Source: Streptomyces sp. WMMC500
GTDB taxonomy: Bacteria; Actinomycetota; Actinomycetes; Streptomycetales; Streptomycetaceae
Direction of reading: 5' to 3'
Length of the DNA stretch: 64,000 nt
NCBI RefSeq assembly: GCF_027497195.1
Contig: NZ_CP114905.1
Span: forward strand, 8,100,001 to 8,164,000
Shown: positions 8,128 through 17,294 of the stretch, piece by piece
How positions within the stretch are numbered: the stretch's first letter is position 1
Layout of the letters: each line of letters begins with the position of its first letter
Program-made: the position numbers and the translations under genes
The notes under the pieces: model-generated
What the model was told of the DNA's origin: nothing
Databases searched by the model: none
Seen by the model: the letters and a program-made list of their open reading frames with translations, nothing else

Positions 8128-9135
8128 ATGGCGGTACGGACCGGTGCGGGGACGGGTGCGCGGGCGGCGGGGGACGCGGAGGAGCCGGCGGAGCCGCTGC
8201 CGTTCGGCCGGGCGGCGAAGGAGCTGGGCCTGCTGCCGCGGGAGTTGGAGCTGGCCGTGCAGCTCGGGCTGGTGCTGACGGAGCCGCCGCGGCGGGCCGG
8301 CGGGCGGCGCCGGGTGGCGCGGGCCGAGGTGGCGCGGCTGCGAGCCGGCGACAGCGCGGGCGGCCCGGGCGGCCCGGGCGGCACAACGGGTGGTGCCGGG
8401 GGCGCCGGTGCGTGCGCCGTGACGGCTGCGCTGCGTGAGCGGCTGCGGCTGGTGGGGACGGTGGCGGGCGCGGAGGAGCTGGGCATCTCGGCCGGCCGGT
8501 TCACGCGGCTGGCGCGGGCGGGATGCTTCGCCCCCGCGCGGTTCTACGTGAACCGGTATCGCGTCGTGGTCTGGCTGTATCTCGCGACGGAGGTGGAGCG
8601 GTTCGGGGAGCGGGAGCCGGGGCTGCTGCGCGGACCGCTGCCGCCGGCGATGCGGGCGGAGCTGGCGGACGGCGCGGACGCCCGCGCCCGCGGCTGGCGG
8701 CAGCGGCGGGTGGAGCAGTTGCTCGCGGAGCGCGTGGACCCGTGGGAGCGGGCGGGCGCGTACGCGGCGGTGCTGAGCGACGCGGAGCTGGCGGAGGAGG
8801 TGCCCGACGCCGGCGAGCGGGCGCGGATCGTCGAGCACCGGGCGGAGCTGGTCGTCCCGGTGCCCGGGGGCAGCGAGACGGCCCGCCGGGTGGCGGAGGA
8901 CGTGCTGCTGGCGGAGTCCGACGCGGAGGCGCTGGGCTTCCGGCTGGGCCTGGCGGTGGAACTGCAGGCGGCCCGTGCCGAGCGCCCGGTCCCGCAGGCG
9001 GCTCCGCTCCGGGCCCCGGCGGCGCCCCCGGGCGGCGCCCCGCCGGCGCGGCCGGGGGGCGGGAACCGGCCACGGCGCGGCAGCCTCACCTGGCTCCGCC
9101 GCGGTCGGCGGCGCCGCACGGGGCTGCCGCGCTGA
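8128..9135 (+). CDS. DUF6397-like helix-turn-helix protein
   Basis: A 335-residue cytoplasmic protein restricted, as far as I recall, to streptomycetes. The N-terminal half has two helix-turn-helix-like segments: FGRAAKELGLLPRELELAVQ, then AEELGISAGRFTRLARAGC followed by FYVNRYRVVVWLYLA. The rest is Arg/Glu-rich helix (WRQRRVEQLLAERVDPWERA) and the last 60 residues are Pro/Arg-rich and probably disordered. The ATG at 8128 is preferred over 8122 because GGGGGA then sits 7 nt upstream. DNA binding is suggested by the helix patterns, not demonstrated. It ends 7 nt from the convergent helicase gene, with a hairpin over both stops. Confidence 0.7.
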   Translation: MAVRTGAGTGARAAGDAEEPAEPLPFGRAAKELGLLPRELELAVQLGLVLTEPPRRAGGRRRVARAEVARLRAGDSAGGPGGPGGTTGGAGGAGACAVTAALRERLRLVGTVAGAEELGISAGRFTRLARAGCFAPARFYVNRYRVVVWLYLATEVERFGEREPGLLRGPLPPAMRAELADGADARARGWRQRRVEQLLAERVDPWERAGAYAAVLSDAELAEEVPDAGERARIVEHRAELVVPVPGGSETARRVAEDVLLAESDAEALGFRLGLAVELQAARAERPVPQAAPLRAPAAPPGGAPPARPGGGNRPRRGSLTWLRRGRRRRTGLPR

Positions 9136-9153
9136 CGGCGGGTCAGCCCGCCG
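9136..9153. terminator. Bidirectional hairpin between convergent genes
   Basis: CGGCGGG (9136-9142) pairs perfectly with CCCGCCG (9147-9153) around a TCAG loop. It begins just after the DUF6397-like stop and covers the stop codon of the helicase gene. There is no T-tract, as is usual for terminators in high-GC actinomycetes. Confidence 0.55.
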
Positions 9154-11671
9154 CCCGGCTCAGCGGGCCGACGTCGGTGACGCGCAGGACGGCGCGGCCC
9201 TCGGCGTCGGAGGCGGTCAGGTCCACCTCCGCGGAGATGCCCCAGTCGTGGTCGTCCTCGGGGTCGGCGAAGGTCTGGCGGACGCGCCACAGCGCGTGCT
9301 GCGGGTCCTCCTCGATCCGCAGCAGCCGCGGCCCGCGGGCGTCCGGTCCGGTGCCGATGTCCTCGTACTCCTCCCAGTAGGCGTCCAGCGCCTCGCCCCA
9401 GCGCTCCGCGTCCCAGCCGGACTCCTCGTCCAGCGCGCCCAGCTCGTCCGCGTCGTCGAGCGCCGCCAGCTCCACCCGGCGGAACAGCGCGTTGCGGACG
9501 AGGACCCGGAAGGCGCGCGCGTTGGCCGTGACCGGACGCACCTGGTCGGCGTGCTCCATGGCCTGCTCGGCGGTCTCCTCCGCCGGGTTGGCCAGTTGCT
9601 CCCACTCGTCCAGCAGGCTGGAGTCGACCTGGCGGACCATCTCGCCGAGCCAGGCGACGATGTCCTCGAAGTCCTCGGACTTCCGCTCGTCCGGCACCGT
9701 GTGGTCCAGCGCCTTGTACGCGCCGGCCAGGTAGCGCAGCACGATGCCCTCGGTGCGGGCCAGTTCGTAGAAGGAGACGAACTCGCCGAAGGCCATGGCC
9801 CGTTCGTACATGTCACGGATGACCGACTTGGGGGAGAGGGGGTGGTCGCCGACCCAGGGGTGGCTCTTGCGGTACAGGCCGTAGGCGTGGGAGAGCAGTT
9901 CCTCCAGGGGCTTGGGGTAGCCGACGTCCATCAGCCGTTCCATCCGCTCCTCGTACTCGACGCCGTCCGCCTTCATCTGGGCGACCGCCTCGCCGCGCGC
10001 CTTGTTCTGCTGGGCGGCGAGGATCTGCCGGGGGTCGTCGAGGGTGGACTCCACGACGGAGACCATGTCGAGCGCGTAGGAGGGGGACTCGGGGTCGAGG
10101 AGGTCGAAGGCGGCCAGCGCGAAGGTCGACAGCGGCTGCTGGAGGGCGAAGTCCTGCTGCAGGTCGACGGTCAGGCGCACGATGCGGCCCTGCGCGTCCG
10201 GCTCGTCGAGCTGCTCCACCACGCCGCCGTCGAGGAGGGAGCGGTAGATGGCGATGGCGCGGCGGATGTGGCGGAGCTGCTTCCTGCGCGGCTCGTGGTT
10301 GTCCTCCAGCAGCCGGCGCATGGCGGTGAAGGCGTTGCCCGGCCGGGCGATGACCGACAGCAGCATGGCGTGGGTGACGCGGAAGCGGGAGGTGAGCGGT
10401 TCGGGATCGGCGGCGATGAGCTTCTCGAAGGTGTTCTGCGACCAGTTGACGAAGCCCTCCGGCGGCTTCTTGCGCACCACCTTGCGGCGCTTCTTCGGAT
10501 CGTCGCCGGCCTTGGCGAGCGCCTTCTCGTTCTCCACCACGTGCTCGGGCGCCTGCGCCACCACGAGCCCGGAGGTGTCGAAGCCGGCCCGCCCGGCGCG
10601 CCCGGCGATCTGGTGGAACTCGCGGGCCCGCAGGGTGCGCACCCGGCTGCCGTCGTACTTGGTCAGCGCGGTGAACAGCACCGTGCGGATGGGCACGTTG
10701 ACGCCGACGCCGAGGGTGTCGGTGCCGCAGATGACCTTCAGCAGCCCGGCCTGCGCCAGCTTCTCCACCAGCCGCCGGTACTTCGGCAGCATCCCGGCGT
10801 GGTGGACGCCGATGCCGTGGCGGACGTAGCGGGAGAGCTGCTTGCCGAACCGGGTGGTGAAGCGGAAGTTGCCGATGAGGGCGGCGATCTCGTCCTTCTC
10901 GGCGCGGCTGCACATGTTGATGCTCATCAGCGCCTGCGCCCGCTCCACCGCCTGCGCCTGGGTGAAGTGCACGATGTACACCGGCGCCTGCCGGGTCTCC
11001 AGCAGCTCCGTCAGCGTCTCGGTGAGCGGGGTGGTGCGGTACTCGTACGACAGCGGGACCGGCCGGGTCGCCGAGCGGACCACCGCGGTGGCGCGGCCGG
11101 TACGCCGGGTCAGGTCCTCCTCGAAGCGGGAGACGTCGCCGAGCGTCGCCGACATCAGCACGAACTGCGCCTGCGGCAGCTCCAGCAGCGGGATCTGCCA
11201 GGCCCAGCCGCGGTCCGGCTCGGCGTAGAAGTGGAACTCGTCCATCACCACCTGGCCGACATCGGCGTCCCTGCCGTCGCGCAGCGCGATGGACGCCAGC
11301 ACCTCCGCGGTGCAGCAGATGACGGGTGCGTCGGCGTTGACGGAGGCGTCGCCGGTGAGCATGCCGACGTTCTCCGTGCCGAAGACCTTGCACAGGTCGA
11401 AGAACTTCTCCGACACCAGCGCCTTGATCGGCGCGGTGTAGAACGAGACCTGGTCCCGGGCCAGGGCCGCGAAGTGGGCGCCCGCCGCGACCAGCGACTT
11501 TCCGGATCCGGTGGGGGTGGACAGGATCACGTTCGAGCCGGAGACGACCTCGATCAGAGCTTCTTCCTGCGCCGGATAGAGGGAGATGCCCCGCTCCTCG
11601 GTCCAGGAGGAGAACGCCTCGAAGAGGTCGTCGGGGTCGGCGGTGGGCGGCATCTGATCGATAAGGGTCAC
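9143..11671 (-). CDS. Ski2/Mtr4-like RNA helicase with DUF3516 C-terminus
   Basis: An 842-residue superfamily 2 helicase. Motif I is TPTGSGKS at residues 52-59, motif Ia TAPIKALVSEKF, motif II DEFH at 144-147 (a DEVH variant), motif III SATLGD, motif V GVGVNVP and motif VI QIAGRAGRAG. The second half matches the DUF3516 domain of actinobacterial RNA helicases, with KKPPEGFVNWSQNTFEKLIA and DHDWGISAEVDLTASD near the end. Members are thought to unwind structured RNA in turnover or ribosome metabolism. The GTG start at 11671 lies opposite the start of the divergent membrane hydrolase gene. All helicase motifs are intact. Confidence 0.9.
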   Translation of the reverse strand: MTLIDQMPPTADPDDLFEAFSSWTEERGISLYPAQEEALIEVVSGSNVILSTPTGSGKSLVAAGAHFAALARDQVSFYTAPIKALVSEKFFDLCKVFGTENVGMLTGDASVNADAPVICCTAEVLASIALRDGRDADVGQVVMDEFHFYAEPDRGWAWQIPLLELPQAQFVLMSATLGDVSRFEEDLTRRTGRATAVVRSATRPVPLSYEYRTTPLTETLTELLETRQAPVYIVHFTQAQAVERAQALMSINMCSRAEKDEIAALIGNFRFTTRFGKQLSRYVRHGIGVHHAGMLPKYRRLVEKLAQAGLLKVICGTDTLGVGVNVPIRTVLFTALTKYDGSRVRTLRAREFHQIAGRAGRAGFDTSGLVVAQAPEHVVENEKALAKAGDDPKKRRKVVRKKPPEGFVNWSQNTFEKLIAADPEPLTSRFRVTHAMLLSVIARPGNAFTAMRRLLEDNHEPRRKQLRHIRRAIAIYRSLLDGGVVEQLDEPDAQGRIVRLTVDLQQDFALQQPLSTFALAAFDLLDPESPSYALDMVSVVESTLDDPRQILAAQQNKARGEAVAQMKADGVEYEERMERLMDVGYPKPLEELLSHAYGLYRKSHPWVGDHPLSPKSVIRDMYERAMAFGEFVSFYELARTEGIVLRYLAGAYKALDHTVPDERKSEDFEDIVAWLGEMVRQVDSSLLDEWEQLANPAEETAEQAMEHADQVRPVTANARAFRVLVRNALFRRVELAALDDADELGALDEESGWDAERWGEALDAYWEEYEDIGTGPDARGPRLLRIEEDPQHALWRVRQTFADPEDDHDWGISAEVDLTASDAEGRAVLRVTDVGPLSRAAG

Positions 11672-11818
11672 CCGTCCATACTGCCCTCAGCCGACCCCGA
11701 AGTGTGAACCCCCGGGATGTGTGAAGATCACCCACGCTAGGCTGTGCCGCCGACGGGCGGCGGCGGTGGGGCCAACGGCCGTGCACCACACGGGCGGACG
11801 AGGGACGGGGGAGCGTTC

Positions 11819-12613
11819 ATGATGGGTCCAGCGCACTCGCTTTCGGGGGCGGCGGCGTGGCTGGGGGTGGGCGCGGCGGCCACCGCGGCGGGGCACGGGA
11901 TGCCCTGGCCCGTCCTCGTCGTCGGCGCCCTCATCTGCGCCGGCGCCGCGCTCGCGCCGGACCTCGACCACAGGTCCGCGACGATCTCCCGCGCCTTCGG
12001 CCCGCTGTCCCGCATCCTCTGCGGGATCATCGACAAGCTCTCCTACGCCGTCTACAAGGCGACGAAGAAGCGCGGCGACCCGCGCCGCACCGGAGGCCAT
12101 CGCACCCTGACGCACACCTGGCTGTGGGCCGTGGCGATCGGCGCCGGCTTCTCCGCCCTCGCGGTCCTCGGCGGCCGGTGGGCGGTCCTCGGCATCCTCT
12201 TCGTCCACATGGTGCTGGCCGTCGAGGGGCTGCTGTGGCGGGCCGCCCGGGTCTCCAGCGACGTGCTCGTGTGGCTGCTCGGCGCCTCCAGCGCCTGGAT
12301 CCTGGCCGGCATCCTCGACGAGCCGGGCAACGGCGCCGGCTGGCTGTTCACCGAGCCCGGCCAGGAGTACCTGTGGCTGGGCCTGCCCATCGTCCTCGGC
12401 GCACTCGTGCACGACATCGGTGACGCCCTCACCGTCTCCGGCTGCCCGATCCTGTGGCCGATCCCGGTGGGCGGCAAGCGCTGGTACCCGCTCGGCCCGC
12501 CGCGCTTCATGCGCTTCCGCGCCGGAAGCTGGATCGAGCTGAAGATACTGATGCCGGCCTTCATGCTGGCCGGCACCGCCGGCGGCCTCACCGCGATGGG
12601 CGTCATCGGCTGA
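11819..12613 (+). CDS. Membrane metal-dependent hydrolase (YdjM-like)
   Basis: A 264-residue integral membrane protein with several hydrophobic helices. It has the YdjM/LexA-binding, membrane-bound metal-dependent hydrolase pattern: HSLSGAAAW near the N-terminus, APDLDHRSATIS, GHRTLTHTWLW, and LVHDIGDALTVSGCPILWP. The His/Asp residues in these motifs are the likely metal ligands. The ATG at 11819 follows GGGGGAG; an adjacent ATG follows directly. A TAGGCT hexamer near 11738 could be a -10 element. The substrate is unknown. It is convergent with the ABC exporter genes, separated by a strong hairpin. Confidence 0.82.
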   Translation: MMGPAHSLSGAAAWLGVGAAATAAGHGMPWPVLVVGALICAGAALAPDLDHRSATISRAFGPLSRILCGIIDKLSYAVYKATKKRGDPRRTGGHRTLTHTWLWAVAIGAGFSALAVLGGRWAVLGILFVHMVLAVEGLLWRAARVSSDVLVWLLGASSAWILAGILDEPGNGAGWLFTEPGQEYLWLGLPIVLGALVHDIGDALTVSGCPILWPIPVGGKRWYPLGPPRFMRFRAGSWIELKILMPAFMLAGTAGGLTAMGVIG

Positions 12614-12663
12614 CGCCCCGGCCGGGGGGCACGGAAAACTTCCCGTCCGGTGCGCGTGCGAGG

Positions 12664-12686
12664 GTGCGGGCGGGCGCCGCCCGCAC
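12664..12686. terminator. Strong hairpin between convergent genes
   Basis: A perfect 10-bp GC stem, GTGCGGGCGG (12664-12673) with CCGCCCGCAC (12677-12686) and a 3-nt loop, lies between the membrane hydrolase stop (12613) and the exporter stop (12697). It probably terminates transcription in both directions. Confidence 0.7.
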
Positions 12687-12696
12687 GCCGGTGCGG

Positions 12697-14478
12697 TCAG
12701 CCGTGCCAGGAGCGCCACAGCGCGGCGTACGCACCGTTCGCCGCGACCAGTTCGTCGTGGCTGCCCAGTTCGCTGATGCGGCCGTCCTCGACCACCGCGA
12801 TCACGTCCGCGTCGTGCGCGGTGTGCAGCCGGTGGGCGATGGCCACGACCGTGCGCCCGTCCAGCACCTTCGCCAGCGACCGCTCCAGGTGCCGCGCCGC
12901 CCGCGGGTCGAGCAGCGACGTCGCCTCGTCGAGGACCAGCGTGTGCGGGTCGGCCAGCACCAGCCGGGCCAGCGCGATCTGCTGCGCCTGCGCGGGGGTG
13001 AGCGCCGCGCCGCCCGAGCCGACCTCCGTGTCCAGGCCGTCGTCCAGCGCCCGGGCCCACTCACCCGCGTCGACCGCGCCCAGCGCCGCCCACAGCTCCG
13101 CGTCGCCCGCCCCGGTGCGTGCCAGGCGCAGGTTGTCGCGCAGCGAGCCGACGAACACGTGGTGCTCCTGGTTGACCAGCGCCACGTGCTCGCGTACCCG
13201 CTCCGCCGGCATCCGCGCCAGCTCCGCGCCGCCGAGCCGTATCTCGCCGCGCCGCGGCGAGTAGATCCCGGCGAGCAGCCGCCCCAGCGTCGACTTGCCC
13301 GCGCCCGAGGGGCCGACCAGCGCCAGCCGGCTGCCCGGCCGCAGCCGGAGCGAGACGCCGTGCAGCACGTCCGCTCCGGCGCGGTAGCCGAAGCGGACCT
13401 CGTCGGCGTGCACCTCCCGGCCGCCCGGCCGTACGGCCGCGTCGCCGGGCTCCGCCTCGATGTCCCGTACGCCCACCAGCCGGGCCAGCGACACCTGGGC
13501 CACCTGCAGCTCGTCGTACCAGCGCAGGATCATGCCCACCGGCTCCGTGAGCATCTGCGCCAGCAGCGCGCCCGTGGTCAGCTCGCCGACGCTCATCCAG
13601 TCCTGGAAGACGAACGCGCCCCCGATCAGCAGCACCGAGCCGAGGACCACGATGTGCGTGGCGTTGAAGACGGGGAAGAACATGCAGCGCAGGTAGAGCG
13701 TGTAACGCTCCCACGCCACCCACTCCTTGACCCGCTGGTCCGACAGCGCGACCCGGCGCGCGCCCAGCCGGTGCGCCTCCACCGTCCGCCCGGCGTCCAC
13801 CGTCTCGGAGAGCGCCGCGGCCACCGCCGCGTACCCCGCGGCCTCCGAGCGGTACGCGCTCGGCGCCCGCTTGAAGTACCAGCGGCAGCCCGCGAGCAGC
13901 ACCGGCGCGGCCAGCACCACCGCCACCGCCAGCGGCGGCGCCATCACCACCATGCCGCCGAGCACCAGGGCGACCCACACCACCGCGATGGTGAGCTGCG
14001 GCACGGCCTCGCGCATCGCGTTCGCCAGCCGGTCGATGTCCGTGGTGATGCGGGACAGCAGATCGCCGGTCCCGGCCCGCTCCAGCACGCCCGGGGGCAG
14101 GCCCACGGACCGGACGAGGAAGTCCTCGCGCAGGTCCGCCAGCATCCGCTCGCCCAGCATCGCGCCGCGCAGCCGCACCAGCCGGACGAAGACCGCCTGG
14201 AGCGCGAGCGCGACCGAGAACAGCACCACCGCCCGCGTCAGATGGAGGTCCCGGGCGCCCGCGGACAGGTCCTCGACCAGGCCGCCGAGGAGGTACGGGC
14301 CGGTCATCGAGGCGCCGACGGCGACCGCGTTCACGGCGACCAGCAGCAGGAACGCCGCCCGGTGCCGGCGCAGCAGCTCCGCCACGTAGCCGCGCACGGT
14401 CGCCGGCGCGCCCACCGGCAGGGTGGTCGCGGTGCGCGGGGCGGCCGGGTCGTACGCCGGCGGTCGCACGCCGATCAT
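12697..14478 (-). CDS. Heterodimeric ABC exporter subunit, consensus Walker A, degenerate signature
   Basis: A 593-residue half-transporter with an N-terminal six-helix ABC membrane domain and a C-terminal ATPase domain. The Walker A motif GPSGAGKST is intact near residue 388, Walker B is HTLVLDEATS and the switch His is present in AIAHRLH. The signature motif is altered: LTPAQ (near residue 491) replaces LSGGQ. The upstream partner has the opposite pattern, so the pair should form one good and one dead ATP site. The genes overlap by 4 nt (ATGA). The substrate is not predictable; such actinobacterial pairs are usually annotated as lipid or drug exporters. Confidence 0.92.
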   Translation of the reverse strand: MIGVRPPAYDPAAPRTATTLPVGAPATVRGYVAELLRRHRAAFLLLVAVNAVAVGASMTGPYLLGGLVEDLSAGARDLHLTRAVVLFSVALALQAVFVRLVRLRGAMLGERMLADLREDFLVRSVGLPPGVLERAGTGDLLSRITTDIDRLANAMREAVPQLTIAVVWVALVLGGMVVMAPPLAVAVVLAAPVLLAGCRWYFKRAPSAYRSEAAGYAAVAAALSETVDAGRTVEAHRLGARRVALSDQRVKEWVAWERYTLYLRCMFFPVFNATHIVVLGSVLLIGGAFVFQDWMSVGELTTGALLAQMLTEPVGMILRWYDELQVAQVSLARLVGVRDIEAEPGDAAVRPGGREVHADEVRFGYRAGADVLHGVSLRLRPGSRLALVGPSGAGKSTLGRLLAGIYSPRRGEIRLGGAELARMPAERVREHVALVNQEHHVFVGSLRDNLRLARTGAGDAELWAALGAVDAGEWARALDDGLDTEVGSGGAALTPAQAQQIALARLVLADPHTLVLDEATSLLDPRAARHLERSLAKVLDGRTVVAIAHRLHTAHDADVIAVVEDGRISELGSHDELVAANGAYAALWRSWHG

Positions 14479-16334
14479 GCGGTCTCCTCCATCATCTGCG
14501 GCAGGCCGCCGTCGTCGCGTACGGCGTCGCCGTCCCGTACGCGGTCGGCCGCCTGCTTCTCGTCGTCCGTCTCCCTGGTGACCACGGCGCGGTACGTGAC
14601 GTCGCCGTGCAGCAGCTCACGGTGCGGGCCCTCGGCGGCCACCGCGCCGTCCTGCACGAACACCACCGTGTCGGCCCGGTCCAGCAGCAGCGGGCTGGAG
14701 GTGAACACCACCGTCGTGCGGCCCGCGCGGATCTCCCGCAGGCTCTCGGCGACACGCGCCTCGGTGTGCGAGTCGACCGCCGAGGTCGGCTCGTCGAGCA
14801 CGAGCACCTCCGGGTCGGCCACCAGCGAGCGCGCCAGCGCCAGCCGCTGGCGCTGGCCGCCGGAGAGCGACCGGCCGCGCTCGGTGATCGGCGCGCCCAT
14901 CGGCGCCCCGTCGCCGTCCGGCACCTCCGCCGCCGCCTGGGCCAGCGCGGTCAGCACGTCGCCGCACTGGGCGGCGGCCAGCGCCGCGGCGGGCTTGACG
15001 GAGCCGGACGCCGGTACGTCCAGCAGGTCGGCCAGCGTCCCGGACAGCAGCATCGGGTCCTTGTCCTGCACCAGCACCGCCGCCCGCGCCCCCGCCAGCG
15101 GCACGCCGTCCAGCTCCACGCCGCCCAGCCGGACCGACGGCAGCCCGCCCGGCTCCGCCGGGTGCCCGCCGAGCCGGTCGGCGAGCCGCCCCGCGGCGTC
15201 GGGGTCTCCGCACACCACGGCGGTCAGCCGCCCCGCCCCGGCGCGCAGCCCGGTCGCCGGGTCGTACAGCTCGCCGCCGAGCACGCCCCGGCCGGCGGTG
15301 TCGCGGTTGTCGCCGGTGCTGCCGTCGCCGCCCGTGGTGGTGCGGGCGAGCCCGAGCACGCGGGCGGCCCGCTTGGCGGACGGCCGGGAGAAGGAGTACG
15401 CCATGGCCAGTTCGGCGAAGTGGTGCATCGGGAAGAGCAGGAACGTCACGGCCCCGTAGACCGTCACCAGCTCGCCGACCGTGATCGCCCCGCTGCGGGC
15501 GAGGCCCACCCCGTGCGCGACGACGACCACCAGCAGCACCCCCGGCAGCGCCACCTGCACGGCGTGGATCAGCGCCCACATCCGCGCGCTGCGCACCGCG
15601 GCGGTCCGCACCTTCTGCGACGCCTCCCGGTAGCGGTCGAGGAACAGCTCCTCGCCGCCGATGCCGCGCAGCACCCGCAGCCCCGCGACGGTGTCGGCGG
15701 CCAGCTCGGTCGCGCGGCCGGCCTTGGCCCGCTGGTCGTCGGCGCGGCGGGTGGCGTACGGCAGCAGCGGCAGCGGCGCGAGCGCCAGCACGGGCAGCGC
15801 GAGGGCGACGACGACGCCCAGCTCCGGCGCGTAGACGACGAGGCCCACGGCGACGGCGAGCGCGGTGACGAGCGCGGCGGTGAACCGCGAGAACGACTCG
15901 ACGAACCAGCCGATCTTCTCCACGTCGCCCGTGCTCACCGCGACCACCTCGCCGGCCGCCACCCGCCGGGTGAGCACCGAGCCCAGCTCGGCCGCCTTGC
16001 GGGCCAGCAACTGCTGGACCCGCGAGGCGGCCGTGATCCAGTTGGTCACCGCCGCGCGGTGCAGCATGCTGTCGCCGAGCGCGACGAGCACGCCGAGGAC
16101 GATCAGCAGCGCGCCGGCGCCCGCCAGCCGCCCGCCGTCGCGGTCCACGACCGCCTGCACGGCCATGCCCACGGCCAGCGGCATCGCCCCCAGGGGCAGC
16201 ATCCACACCAGGCCCCACAACAGCGCGGCGACCTGCCCGCCGAGCTGCATGCGGCCGAGCCAGACGAGGAAGTGGCGGCCGGATCGGACGTCGGGTTCAC
16301 CGGGGTCCGTGTGCGGCAGGTCGCGCAACTGCAT
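14475..16334 (-). CDS. Heterodimeric ABC exporter subunit, degenerate Walker A, consensus signature
   Basis: A 619-residue half-transporter, first gene of the pair. The membrane domain covers roughly residues 20-320. The P-loop position near residue 374 reads CGDPDAAGRL and lacks the invariant Lys; the switch His is also missing (TSSPLL). In contrast the signature LSGGQRQRLALA (near 489) and Walker B EVLVLDEPTS are perfect. This subunit therefore supplies the signature to its partner's Walker A but probably cannot hydrolyse ATP in its own site. Translation is coupled to the next gene by a 4-nt overlap. A 160-nt region with a short tandem repeat separates it from the divergent lipoprotein gene. 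Confidence 0.92.
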   Translation of the reverse strand: MQLRDLPHTDPGEPDVRSGRHFLVWLGRMQLGGQVAALLWGLVWMLPLGAMPLAVGMAVQAVVDRDGGRLAGAGALLIVLGVLVALGDSMLHRAAVTNWITAASRVQQLLARKAAELGSVLTRRVAAGEVVAVSTGDVEKIGWFVESFSRFTAALVTALAVAVGLVVYAPELGVVVALALPVLALAPLPLLPYATRRADDQRAKAGRATELAADTVAGLRVLRGIGGEELFLDRYREASQKVRTAAVRSARMWALIHAVQVALPGVLLVVVVAHGVGLARSGAITVGELVTVYGAVTFLLFPMHHFAELAMAYSFSRPSAKRAARVLGLARTTTGGDGSTGDNRDTAGRGVLGGELYDPATGLRAGAGRLTAVVCGDPDAAGRLADRLGGHPAEPGGLPSVRLGGVELDGVPLAGARAAVLVQDKDPMLLSGTLADLLDVPASGSVKPAAALAAAQCGDVLTALAQAAAEVPDGDGAPMGAPITERGRSLSGGQRQRLALARSLVADPEVLVLDEPTSAVDSHTEARVAESLREIRAGRTTVVFTSSPLLLDRADTVVFVQDGAVAAEGPHRELLHGDVTYRAVVTRETDDEKQAADRVRDGDAVRDDGGLPQMMEETA

Positions 16335-16394
16335 GGCATCCCAAACAGGTCGTCTCGGGTGGGGGGTGAGCCGTGCAAGGCTGGCGGTTTACGG

Positions 16395-16416
16395 ACCGGT
16401 TTTCAACCGGTTTTCC
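16395..16416. repeat. Tandem 11-bp repeat in a divergent promoter region
   Basis: ACCGGTTTTCA (16395-16405) is followed directly by ACCGGTTTTCC (16406-16416), 10 of 11 identical. It lies between the divergent ABC exporter and L,D-transpeptidase-like genes. The spacing of one helical turn would suit two regulator subunits. Confidence 0.5.
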
Positions 16417-16494
16417 CCCGTGGCGCGCCTTTGCGGCCACGGGGCGCGGGGCCCGCCCGGCGGAGCGCGGGACGCGGCGTGTGACGATGGGCGT

Positions 16495-17244
16495 ATGCGT
16501 GCGTACGGGACGAGCGGGCGGCTGCCGCGCCGGACGGCCGCCGCGGCGGTGGGACTGCTTCTGCTGGCGGGCTGCGGCGGTGCCGGCGACGGCGGCGGTG
16601 ACCCGGGCGGTCCGGGCAAGGGCACGGACACCGGCGGCGCGAGCGCGTCCCCCGCCACCGCGCCCGGCGACATCCCCGGCGTCGGGCCCCGGTTGAACGG
16701 GCAGGTGCCCGAGGACTCCCGCCAGGCCGTCGCCGTCTACGGCAAGGGCCCCGACTCCGCCGACGCCACCGTCGTGCTCTACGAGAAGCGCGGCGGGAAC
16801 TGGCAGCGGCAGGAGAGCTGGCCCGCGCACAACGGCAAGAAGGGCTGGACCCCGAACCACCGCGAGGGCGACAAGCGCAGCCCCGTCGGGGTGTTCACGC
16901 TCTCCGACGCCGGCGGCGTCCTCGCCGACCCGGGCGCGAAGCTGCCGTACCTGGAGAGCCCGGCCTTCGCCGCGCCCCACTACTGGCCGAAGACGCACTG
17001 GAACGACTTCGACCTCGTCATCGCCATCGACTACAACCGCGTACGGGGCACCTCGCCGCTCGACCCCACCCGGCCGCGCGGGCAGGAGAAGGGCGGCTCG
17101 ATCTGGTTCCACATGGACCACGGCAGCGGCACGTCCGGCTGCGTCAGCATCTCCAAGGCGGGCATGACGAAGCTGCTGACGACGCTGGACCCGAAGAAGG
17201 ACCCGGTCGCCGTGATGGGCGACCGGGCCTCCCTGGCCGGTTAG
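16495..17244 (+). CDS. L,D-transpeptidase (YkuD)-like lipoprotein
   Basis: A 249-residue exported lipoprotein: basic N-terminus, hydrophobic core and lipobox LLAGC at about residues 23-27, then a Gly/Ser/Pro linker. The C-terminal domain has the YkuD-type active-site pattern, FHMDHGSGTSGCVSIS, with the catalytic Cys preceded by SG and an upstream His, and the supporting SPVGVFTLSDAGG strand. YkuD enzymes form 3-3 cross-links in peptidoglycan. The sequence is more divergent than classical Ldt proteins, so it may act on another cell-wall substrate. The start at 16495 has a weak ribosome site; an upstream GTG is possible. Confidence 0.75.
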   Translation: MRAYGTSGRLPRRTAAAAVGLLLLAGCGGAGDGGGDPGGPGKGTDTGGASASPATAPGDIPGVGPRLNGQVPEDSRQAVAVYGKGPDSADATVVLYEKRGGNWQRQESWPAHNGKKGWTPNHREGDKRSPVGVFTLSDAGGVLADPGAKLPYLESPAFAAPHYWPKTHWNDFDLVIAIDYNRVRGTSPLDPTRPRGQEKGGSIWFHMDHGSGTSGCVSISKAGMTKLLTTLDPKKDPVAVMGDRASLAG

Positions 17245-17294
17245 CGGCGCACACGCCGATCAGCCGTCAGCCGTCGGCCGACAGCCGGCGGCGC

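Noticed and set aside
8975..11707. A 910-codon plus-strand frame opposite the helicase gene
   Set aside because: The minus-strand protein has all helicase motifs in order; the plus frame is a codon-bias shadow.
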